Shown one piece after another: positions 24,534-32,600 of a stretch of 36,862 bases of DNA. Position numbers and translations under genes: made by a program. The DNA comes from Cyanobacteria bacterium RM1_2_2 (GTDB lineage: Bacteria > Cyanobacteriota > Cyanobacteriia > Elainellales > Elainellaceae), in contig JAAUQT010000030.1 of NCBI GenBank assembly GCA_012033495.1, positions 1 through 36,862 of the forward strand. Direction: 5' to 3'. Below the pieces are notes generated by a model that did no database searches, had not been told where the DNA came from, and saw only the letters and a program-made list of their open reading frames with translations. Every line of letters begins with the position of its first letter. Positions within the stretch are counted from its first letter, which is position 1.

Positions 24534-26048
24534 ATGCTGAAACTCAAAGTCTTCAACTATCAAAACGGCGATCTTCAGGAAATATCACTCGCTCCTGAAA
24601 CAATGTCTCACCACGAATGCTCAATCGGACGAGCCTCTAGCTGTCATTTAGTTTTAGACAGCCTTGATGTAAGCCGAGTGCATAGCCAAATTAAGTTTGA
24701 GCAAACAGCATATCACTATACTGATTTAGGCAGCGCCAACGGATCAAGAATCAATAATAGTACAATTCAGGCAAACCAAAGCCATGCTTTGAAAATCGGT
24801 GACTTGATTCAAATCGGAGATTTTGTCTTGTTAGTTGAAGGAATCGAAGCGGAATCATCGGGCGGAGAAACCTCGGTTTGGAAGAGAATTGCCGGAGAAC
24901 GACAATGGACAAAAGGTGAGCTATGCGTTCGCTGTGTGCGAATTGTTGATGAAACCCCTGATGTGAAGACGTTTACCTTCGCTGCTGAGCCGCCTGTGCA
25001 GTTTGACTACAAACCGGGACAGTTTGTGACGCTAGACCTCAAAATTGACGGTGAAGAGGTGTCTCGTTCCTACTCGATATCTTCGACGCCTTCCCGCCCC
25101 CATACGCTCGAAATCACCGTGAAGCGGGTGGCAGCCCCAACTGAGATCCCGAACGTTCCGAGCGGCTTGGTCTCTAACTGGCTGCACGACCATCTGAACG
25201 TTGGCGATCCTATTAAACTTAACGGCCCCTTCGGAAAATTCACCTGCCTGCCCAATCTGCCTGCCAAACTGCTGCTGATCTCCGCTGGAAGCGGCATCAC
25301 GCCTATGATGTCCATGTCACGCTGGATAGCTGACCGGGTTGCAGACTCAGATCTGGTGTTTTTCCACTGCGCCCGCACGCCCCGCGATCTGATCTTTCGG
25401 CAAGAACTGGAAATGATGGCAACTCGTTTAGCCAATTTCCGTCTGGCAGTCAGCATCACTCGCGCTGAATTGGGGCAACCGTGGCTTGGTTTGACGGGAC
25501 GATTAACAGCAACCATGCTGCAAACCATCGCTCCAGATTGGCGAGAACGCACGATTTATGTCTGCGGCCCAGAAGGCTTTATGCAGGGCACAAAATCTTT
25601 GTTGGCAGGGCTAAACTTCCCGATGCAAAACTATTACGAAGAGAGCTTCGGCGCACCGAAACAGAAGGCAGCTTCCAGTGCATCGGCTCCCAGTGCATCG
25701 GCTCCCAGTTCGGCTCCCAGTTCGGCTTCCAGTGCATCGGCTCCCATCATGGCGGTAGCGGCATCAACTCCAACGGCTGCAAATACAACGAAAGTGATTT
25801 TTGCTCAATCGGAAAAAGAAATTGCAGCAGATGGCTCAGCCTCAATTTTGGAACTGGCAGAGCAGGCAGGCGTCAAAATTCGGAGTAGCTGTAAGCAAGG
25901 AGTCTGCGGGGCTTGCAAGAAACGCAAACTGTCGGGTGAAGTGAAGTATGAATCTGAACCGGATGCCTTAGATCAAAGTGAGCAGGATGCTGGATATATT
26001 TTGGCGTGTATTGCGGCTCCGGTGGGACAAGTCGCAATCGAGGCGTGA
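24534..26048 (+). CDS. FHA - flavodoxin/ferredoxin reductase - 2Fe-2S ferredoxin fusion protein
   Basis: A three-part 504-residue protein. Residues 1-100 form a forkhead-associated domain, which binds phosphothreonine peptides: IGRASSCHLVL with Arg33, SRVHSQI with Ser47 and His50, and DLGSANGSRIN with Asn69-Gly70. Residues ~125-370 form an FNR-type reductase: FAD-binding RSYSIS (178-183), a glycine-rich NAD(P) motif AGSGITPMM (251-259) and CGPEGFM (344-350). After a Ser/Ala/Pro linker (379-412) comes a plant-type 2Fe-2S ferredoxin with Cys453, Cys458, Cys461 and Cys492 (CKQGVCGAC ... YILAC). The last two parts together match Hcr-like class IA reductases. The FHA fusion suggests that docking depends on phosphorylation, perhaps by a Ser/Thr kinase. 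Partner unknown; all key residues are present. Confidence 0.9.
   Translation: MLKLKVFNYQNGDLQEISLAPETMSHHECSIGRASSCHLVLDSLDVSRVHSQIKFEQTAYHYTDLGSANGSRINNSTIQANQSHALKIGDLIQIGDFVLLVEGIEAESSGGETSVWKRIAGERQWTKGELCVRCVRIVDETPDVKTFTFAAEPPVQFDYKPGQFVTLDLKIDGEEVSRSYSISSTPSRPHTLEITVKRVAAPTEIPNVPSGLVSNWLHDHLNVGDPIKLNGPFGKFTCLPNLPAKLLLISAGSGITPMMSMSRWIADRVADSDLVFFHCARTPRDLIFRQELEMMATRLANFRLAVSITRAELGQPWLGLTGRLTATMLQTIAPDWRERTIYVCGPEGFMQGTKSLLAGLNFPMQNYYEESFGAPKQKAASSASAPSASAPSSAPSSASSASAPIMAVAASTPTAANTTKVIFAQSEKEIAADGSASILELAEQAGVKIRSSCKQGVCGACKKRKLSGEVKYESEPDALDQSEQDAGYILACIAAPVGQVAIEA
25671..25746 (+). repeat. In-gene linker repeat (Ser-Ala-Pro coding)
   Basis: Units of gcttccagtgcatcg and gctcccagtgcatcg/gctcccagttcg encode ASSASAPSASAPSSAPSS inside the FHA-reductase-ferredoxin gene. 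The repeat should be length-variable and makes a flexible tether for the ferredoxin domain. Confidence 0.8.
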
Positions 26049-26142
26049 ACTTGGTAGGATAGCCCTAGTCACAACGCTGAGGACACCTCCGTCCTAATGC
26101 AAGTGTTTAAGGATCTCACCTAAATGCTGCGAATTCACCCCT

Positions 26143-26778
26143 ATGAGCAATCCCAACCGCATCTTAATTCTATTTGCTCACCCTGCCCTAGAAAAGTCGA
26201 GGATCAATCGGCATTTAATTGAAGCCATCAAAGGATTAGAGGCTGTCACGGTTCATGATCTTTACGAAGCCTATCCTGACTTTCATATCAACGTGAAATT
26301 TGAGCAGGATCTCCTCCTATCTCATGACATTATTGTGTTCCATCACCCGTTTTATTGGTATAGCAGTCCTGCTATTTTGAAAGAGTGGCAAGACCTCGTG
26401 TTGGAGTATGATTTTGCCTACGGACACCCGGAAACCGCGCTGCGGGGCAAAAAGTTTCTTTCCGCGATTACCACTGGCGGCGGCGAGCAGGCATACTGCC
26501 GAGCAGGCCATAACCGCTTCGCTATTCGAGAACTGCTGCTGCCCTTCGAGCAAACTGCTCACCTCTGCGGTATGGAATATCTACCGCCCTTTGTGGTGTA
26601 TGGTACTCATCGACTCCGAGAACACGAGCAAATTATCCCGCATTTGCAAGACTACCGAGCCGCAATTATGGCTTTGCGTGATGACACCGTAAATTGGGAA
26701 GTTCTGCGGCAGTGTAAAACTTTGAATCAGGACTTGCAGCAAGTGATTCAGCAATCAGAGGTGGCACACAATGCATAA
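26143..26778 (+). CDS. KefF-like NAD(P)H-dependent quinone oxidoreductase (antiporter partner)
   Basis: A 211-residue flavodoxin-fold FMN protein of the NAD(P)H dehydrogenase (quinone)/KefF family. It reads ILILFAHPALEKSRINRHL (phosphate-binding region), VTVHDLYEAYPDF, IIVFHHPFYWYSSPAILKEWQDLVL, the AYGHP segment, FLSAITTGGGEQAY and MEYLPPFVVYGTH. The Pro-Phe-Tyr-Trp-Tyr and TTGGGE stretches and the YGH...AL-GK order match E. coli KefF, the ancillary subunit of the KefC K+/H+ antiporter. Its last 8 bases overlap the start of the antiporter gene, so translation is coupled. That pairing strongly supports the assignment. The gene lies 94 bases after the FHA fusion gene; that gap has a small hairpin (aggac...gtcct) without a T run. 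Confidence 0.85.
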   Translation: MSNPNRILILFAHPALEKSRINRHLIEAIKGLEAVTVHDLYEAYPDFHINVKFEQDLLLSHDIIVFHHPFYWYSSPAILKEWQDLVLEYDFAYGHPETALRGKKFLSAITTGGGEQAYCRAGHNRFAIRELLLPFEQTAHLCGMEYLPPFVVYGTHRLREHEQIIPHLQDYRAAIMALRDDTVNWEVLRQCKTLNQDLQQVIQQSEVAHNA

Positions 26779-28657
26779 CGAAGGGTTCTTCTTTCAAGCA
26801 TTCATTTATCTATTAGCTGCGGTTTTGTCAGTGCCGATCTCGAATCGGTTGGGGCTAGGTTCCGTTTTGGGTTATCTCATCGCTGGCGTCATCATTGGGC
26901 CGTTTGGGTTGCGCTTTGTCGGGCAAGAGGGAGAAGATGTCATGCACTTTGCCGAATTTGGCGTGGTGATGATGCTTTTTCTGGTCGGGTTAGAACTCCA
27001 ACCCTCGCTGCTGTGGCGGTTACGACTCCCAATTTTGGGACTGGGCGGATTGCAAGTTGCCGTCACTGCCGGGGCGACGGTGGCGCTTGGCTTATTGCTT
27101 AACGTGCCGTGGCAAACTGCGCTAGCTGTGGGCTTAATTTTGGCGATGTCGTCAACGGCAATTGTGCTGCAAACCCTGAACGAGAAGGGATTGGCGAAAA
27201 CCGAAGCGGGACAGTCGGCTTTTTCAGTGCTGCTGTTTCAAGATATCGCGGTGATCCCAATTTTGGCGCTCTTGCCCCTGTTAGCCCTCAAAGGAAACAC
27301 AACCGTGATGCTGGCATCTAACGGCTTGATGATTGCGGCAGAACCAACCCAGAACGCCCTCCCCGGCTGGCAACAAGCCCTGTTGGTGATGGGAACCGTA
27401 GGTGGCATTATCGTCGCTGGACGGTTTCTGATGCGTCCGATTTTCCGACTCATTGCAGCCACCCGCCTGCGAGAAATTTTTACGGCAACGGCTCTACTTT
27501 TAGTGATCGGCATCGCTTTGGCCATGCAAAAAGTTGGCTTGTCGCCTGCGCTAGGAACGTTTGTGGCAGGTGTGGTGCTGGCAGATAATGAATACCGTCA
27601 CGAACTGGAAAGCGATATCGATCCGTTTAAGGGGTTGCTATTGGGCTTGTTTTTCATTTCGGTGGGAGCCAGCATCAACTTTAATTTACTGATTCAGCAA
27701 CCGTTCGTGATTCTCGGATTGGTACTCGGATTAGTTGCCGTCAAGTTCGCCGTGCTGTTCGGGCTGGGTCGGTTCTTTCGCATGGAGTTGAGCCAGAGTT
27801 TGCTGTTTGCCTTTGCCTTGGCGCAGGGTGGCGAATTTGCCTTTGTGCTCTTTTCCTTTGCGACTCAAAACCAGATCTTGGCATCTAGCATTGCTGAACC
27901 GTTAGTGGCGACTGTGGCGCTGTCGATGGTTTTAACCCCGCTGCTGATGATTGTGAATGACCGATTGGTGCAGCCCCGCTTCACTGAAACCGAAGCCGAA
28001 CGGGAAGCCGATCAAATCGACGATAACGAAAATCCAGTCATTATTGCTGGATTCGGGCGATTTGGGCAAATTGTTGGACGGTTGCTGATTGCTAACGGCT
28101 GTCGGGCTACGCTGCTCGAACACAGCCCTACACAGATCGATTTGCTGCGGCGATTTGGCTGGAAAATCTTTTACGGAGATGCTTCTCGGCTCGATCTGCT
28201 CCATGCGGCCGGTGCGCGGCGGGCTAGACTGCTCGTGATTGCAATCGATGACCGGGAGAAAGCCGTCGAAATGGTGAAGCTGGCCCACAAGCATTTTCCC
28301 CATCTGAAAATCCTGGCTCGCGCTCACGATCGCCGTCATGCCTACGAACTGATTCGCCAAGGCGCAGACGTGATTCACCGGGAAACCTTCGGCTCAGCCC
28401 TAGAGATGGGAGTAGAAGCGCTAAAGCTGCTAGGCGTTCGCTCTTACAAGGCACATCGGGCCGCTCGCATTTTCAAACGCCACGACGAGGAAGTTTTACA
28501 CGAAATGGCACACATGGAAGGCGATGAAACCGTGCTAGTGGCGCGAACCCGTCAGCTAGCAGATGATTTGTCCCAGCTATTGCAGGCAGACGATCAAGAC
28601 TTAGTTCACTATGTCGATGGTGCATGGGATATTACAGCGTTGCGAAAAGATGCGTGA
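26771..28657 (+). CDS. KefC/KefB-type K+/H+ antiporter (CPA2) with KTN domain
   Basis: A 628-residue CPA2 antiporter for K+ efflux in exchange for H+. About 12-13 helices (6-395) include the transport motif VLLFQDIAVIP (Gln157, Asp158). The cytoplasmic loop HELESDIDPFKGLLLGLFFISVG (277-299) closely follows the glutathione-sensing loop HALESDIEPFKG of E. coli KefC. Residues ~420-545 form a KTN (TrkA-N) domain with GFGRFGQIVGRLL (427-439), GDASRLDLL and RETFGSALEMG. In E. coli this domain gates the channel in response to glutathione and its electrophile adducts. An SD-like AGAGGT sits seven bases before the ATG at 26771, within the end of the KefF-like gene. KefB and KefC cannot be separated by sequence alone. 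The function in a cyanobacterium could be protection against electrophiles or K+/pH adjustment. Confidence 0.92.
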   Translation: MHNEGFFFQAFIYLLAAVLSVPISNRLGLGSVLGYLIAGVIIGPFGLRFVGQEGEDVMHFAEFGVVMMLFLVGLELQPSLLWRLRLPILGLGGLQVAVTAGATVALGLLLNVPWQTALAVGLILAMSSTAIVLQTLNEKGLAKTEAGQSAFSVLLFQDIAVIPILALLPLLALKGNTTVMLASNGLMIAAEPTQNALPGWQQALLVMGTVGGIIVAGRFLMRPIFRLIAATRLREIFTATALLLVIGIALAMQKVGLSPALGTFVAGVVLADNEYRHELESDIDPFKGLLLGLFFISVGASINFNLLIQQPFVILGLVLGLVAVKFAVLFGLGRFFRMELSQSLLFAFALAQGGEFAFVLFSFATQNQILASSIAEPLVATVALSMVLTPLLMIVNDRLVQPRFTETEAEREADQIDDNENPVIIAGFGRFGQIVGRLLIANGCRATLLEHSPTQIDLLRRFGWKIFYGDASRLDLLHAAGARRARLLVIAIDDREKAVEMVKLAHKHFPHLKILARAHDRRHAYELIRQGADVIHRETFGSALEMGVEALKLLGVRSYKAHRAARIFKRHDEEVLHEMAHMEGDETVLVARTRQLADDLSQLLQADDQDLVHYVDGAWDITALRKDA

Positions 28658-28745
28658 TGATATAAATCAACATTCCGAGAGATGCAAATCTACGCCCGCC
28701 TTGCCAGAGTGAAGAAGGAATTGATGAAGTCTCAGTTCACATCAA

Positions 28746-29378
28746 ATGAACAAATGTGGTTACGATCGAGGAATGGGAAAAACACAGTTGAAGGTAACGA
28801 GATCTAATTTCAGTAGAGTATGGGGCAAATGCTGGGCAGGAGCTATTTTAGCTCTGTTGATGGCTAGCTGTGAGGCAATCCCGCCTGAATGGACGGAGTG
28901 GAGTGAGCGTTTGCCTATCCTGCAACCTAGCATTGATTCACCGACTCGCCCATCCTTTCCGGTTCAGTCTCCCCAAACTGCCCAGATGGAAGAGCAGATT
29001 CGCCAGCGCATCAATGAAATTCGGCAAGAGCAAGGCTTAACTGAACTTCAAGCAAACGCGAAGCTGGCAGAGGTGGCCCGTCGCTATAGCCAACAGATGG
29101 CAGAGCAAGATTTCTTTAGCCACACCAGTCCAACTGGAGACACTCCGGCTCAACGAGTCCAAGCCGCTGGAATTATGTACAGGATGGTAGGCGAAAATTT
29201 GTTTAAAAGCACCAATATTCCGCAGCCCGTGAATGCAGCAGTGGAAGGATGGATGGATAGCCCTGGACACCGTGAGAATATCCTACGCTCACAGTATCGT
29301 GAAACTGGAATTGGCGTTTGGCGTGACGGAGAAACCTATTACGTGACGCAGCTATTCCTTCGATCTTTCGGGCTGTAA
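28746..29378 (+). CDS. CAP-domain (SCP/PR-1-like) lipoprotein
   Basis: The 210-residue protein has a hydrophobic signal with a lipobox-like LMASC (Cys42), a Pro/Ser-rich linker, and a C-terminal CAP domain (~75-208). The domain reads QIRQRINEIRQEQGL, LAEVARRYSQQMAEQDFFSHTSPTGDTPAQRVQAAG, VGENLF, AAVEGWMDSPGHRENILRSQYRETGIGV and YYVTQLF. The two CAP histidines (SHTSP and SPGHRENIL) and glutamate (GENLF) that form the metal-binding cavity are present. Bacterial CAP proteins are usually secreted or anchored and of unknown mechanism. The start is uncertain: Met1 lacks an RBS, and Met10 (28773) has GAGGA only a base or two before it. It stands 88 bases after the antiporter gene. Confidence 0.85.
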   Translation: MNKCGYDRGMGKTQLKVTRSNFSRVWGKCWAGAILALLMASCEAIPPEWTEWSERLPILQPSIDSPTRPSFPVQSPQTAQMEEQIRQRINEIRQEQGLTELQANAKLAEVARRYSQQMAEQDFFSHTSPTGDTPAQRVQAAGIMYRMVGENLFKSTNIPQPVNAAVEGWMDSPGHRENILRSQYRETGIGVWRDGETYYVTQLFLRSFGL

Positions 29379-29383
29379 GGAAT

Positions 29384-29488
29384 GGGAATTCAATCAGGTC
29401 GATCGTGGGGAGGGGCAGGTTTTGCGTCAAATCGATTGCCGGATGCCCATTGATCTGCAAAACCCCTCCGTACAGTTTATGGATTGAA
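29384..29488 (-). repeat. Interspersed repeat C, copy 2 (inverted)
   Basis: The reverse complement aligns along ~100 bases with 8303-8408, including gatcaatgggcatccggcaat and acgatcgacctgatt. ggggaggggcaggtttt and aaaacccctccgtac are its near-complementary arms. It begins a few bases after the CAP gene stop and could serve as its 3' hairpin. Confidence 0.75.
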
Positions 29489-29545
29489 TTTAAATTGAGT
29501 TGGTGTATAGTTGATTGACAACCTCAATCAAGTGGTAAATTTAGC

Positions 29546-29588
29546 CATTGCTGGCTAAAAATCTGGGGGCAAATTGTTTCACCCCCAG
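29546..29588 (-). terminator. Probable rho-independent terminator of the giant Ig/RTX gene
   Basis: On the minus strand, CTGGGGG (29588-29582) and CCCCCAG (29569-29563) form a seven-base GC-rich stem with a 12-base loop, followed by ATTTTTAG. It lies 23 bases past the stop codon of the giant gene. A second small hairpin (ttagcc/ggctaa, 29541-29558) follows. Confidence 0.6.
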
Positions 29589-29610
29589 TCGTTCATTCAC
29601 CAACAATCTA

Positions 29611-32600
29611 TCAAACAATCACAAAATTGCTTGCTTTTACCGCACTCACAGAAACATTCTGGATGACTGCCAGCGTCACGAGATCGTTACGACTACCGTT
29701 CCCATCTGCATCGATCCGAATTTCTGTATCCGACCCTTGCTCTACCAATTCGATGAACTGATGGAATCGGGCAAATGGCGTTGTGCCGCTGAATTCAGAT
29801 TTGGCAAAAATTGCGCGCAGGTCGATCAGGTCTTTGTTGACTTCAAAATCGGTAATGGTGTCAGTGGCGTCTAGAGGAGAATTGAAGACAAACGTATCTT
29901 TGCCTGCTCCACCTGTAAGCGTGTCGTTGCCGCTGCCACCCACCAGAATATCGTGATTTCTTCGACCCAACAGGCGATCATTTCCCGAACCGCCTAACAG
30001 CAAATCGTCTGATTTACCGCCATCCAGAATGTCGTCTCCGCTACCGCCTTCTAAGCGATCTCTGCCACTCCCACTGATCAGGCGATCATTTCCTACGCCG
30101 CCAACCAAGCGATCGCGCCCGAAGCTGAAATCTGCTGCGCCACTGATCAGAACGTCGTCTCCGCCCATCCCTTGCAGAACATCATTTAACCAAGTGCCCC
30201 GCAAAGTGTCTGAACGATCGCTGCCCTTGCGTTTCACTCCAGGCTTGCCACCTTTGAAGCTAATTTCAGGGAAAGCCAGACCAGTTCGTCCGACGAGCCA
30301 AGTCTGCTCAGCATCGTCATCGAGCGAGTTTCCTGCCTGATCGATGATGTTGCCTTTGGTAAGCGTCAGTTTGAATTCACCTTCGAGGGTTGCCAAGGAT
30401 TGCAAATTGCTCAGCGTCCAGGTGATGTTGTCTGTTGTGGTCAGCGTTGCCCCAGCCAGTTCGATCGATTGGTCATCAAGGGTGAGTTTGAGGTCTACCA
30501 GACTGAAGTTTGATACCGGTTCACTGAACCGAAGGGTGATGGTGTCGAGGGCGTCGTCCACGCTGCTGTCACGAGCAGTTGGGCTAATTTCGACAATGAC
30601 TCCGGCGGCAGGTTTGGTGTCAATTTGCAGCGATAGGAGCGTTGAAGCCGCACTGATGTTCCCTAAGCGGTCCGTTGCCGTCACCCCGATACTGTAGCTG
30701 CCGTCTGCCAGGGGAGTCGCTGGGGTAAAGCGCCAGTTTCCTGAAGCATCAGTGACGGTGGTTCCCAGGATCGTCGTGCCGATCAATAGGGAGATCGTAC
30801 TGCCTGCTTCGGCTGTGCCGACCAGCGTCGGGGTGTTGTCCTTAGTGAGTCGATCTGTGCTGGAAACTCCGGTGTCGTCGCCAATTGCTATTGAGGGAGC
30901 GGGCGGCGTGGCGGGTGGCAGCACATCATAGATGCGGCTGAGTTGTGGTGCTGCCAGGTTGAAGTTAGCAGCCCTGTCCTGTACGGTTGCGGCGGCTAAA
31001 TCAACGGTGACAACACCATTGCTAATCGGAGTCACCAGGAAACTGTAGGTCGTATCAGAAGTGGCGACAAAATTGCTCACAGTAGCGTTCTCGATCACCA
31101 GATCGGTAGCATCAAATCCAATCACTTTTTCGTCAAACTGAGCCGTTGCCGTGAACGGTGCATTGACTTCCACAGGCGCATCAGAACTGAGGAATACCGT
31201 CGGCGCGGTAGTGTCGATCGTCACGCCAAAGACCGCACTGGTCGCCCTGTTACCCACTGCATCAGCGACCGTAGCAGTAAATTCGTAAGTGCCATCCATT
31301 AAAGCAGTGCTGGTGTAGTCGAATAACCAGTCGCCCAAACCATCAGCAACCGCTGTGCCGATGACGATTCCGCCTCGCCGTAGCTCAACCGTGCTGCTGG
31401 CTTCGGCTGTGCCTCCCAGAATCAAAGTGGCATCGTTTGTGATCTGATCGCCAACCGTGCCGCTATCTTCATTGACTTGCGTAAACGTGGGAGTTGCAGG
31501 GGGAACCGTGTCGATCACCACGTCAAAGGTGGCTGCTGGGCCGACATTGCCGACAAAATCGGTCGCCGTGGCAGAGAAAGTGTGCGGGCCGTCGGGAATG
31601 GCAGTTGCGGTATAGTCAAACGACCAGTTGCCTGCTGCATCGGTGGTGGCAGTTCCGAGAGCCACACCATCGAGCGATAGATTAACTGTGCTGTTGGCTT
31701 CGGCAGTGCCGTTGATGATCAGCGTATTGTCTTGGGTGATACCGTCGGCAGGTGCGCCGCTGTCGTCAGTGATGCCGGTGAAGACTGGAGCCACCGGAGG
31801 CGTAACGTCAATCGTGACGCTAAAGCCCACTGAACTAGCGCTAATATTGCCTGCCACATCGGTAGCAGTGGCAGTAAAGCTGTAGCTGCCGCTGGCAAGC
31901 GAAATGGCGGTGTAGTCGAATAGCCAGTTTCCGGCGGCATCGGTGGTGGTGCTGCCAAGCAACGTGCTGTCTCGGTAGACCTGAATCGTTGAGTTCGCTT
32001 CGGCTGTACCACTGACACTGAGGGTATTGTCGTTAGTGATCTGATCGCCCGGTGTGCCCGTGTCATCGCTGATGGCAGTAATCACTGGAGCCGCCGGAGC
32101 CATAATATCAACCGTAACATTGAACGCTGTTGAAGCGGCACTTCTGTTGCCTGCGGTGTCGATGGTCACTGCTGTAAACCCATAGCTGCCGTCAGCTATG
32201 GTGGTGGCAGTGTAGTTAAACAACCAGTTGCCAGCAGCATCAGTGGTGGTGGTACCGACCGCAACGCCATTCTGCTGCACTTCGATAGTGCTGTCGGCAT
32301 CGGCAGTGCCACTGATAATGAGCGTGTTGTCGTTTGTAACATTGTCGGTTGGCAGGTTGCTATCGGTGCTAATGCCGCTCACGGTCGGTGCATTCGGAGC
32401 AACGATGTCAATGGTGACAGTGAATGCCACAGCAGGAGGGCTGGCATTTCCGGCGGCATCGGTGGCAATTGCGGTGAACGCATAGGTGTTGTCGGCTAAA
32501 ACAGTGCCTGTGTAATCAAACGTCCAGTTGCCTGTGGCATCAGTCGTCACCGTTCCAATCACCCCGCCGTCTCGCAAGACTTGCACGCGACTGTTCGCTT

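Noticed and set aside
26078..26097. Terminator between the FHA fusion and KefF-like genes
   Set aside because: The hairpin stem is only about five bases and no T run follows, so read-through is likely.
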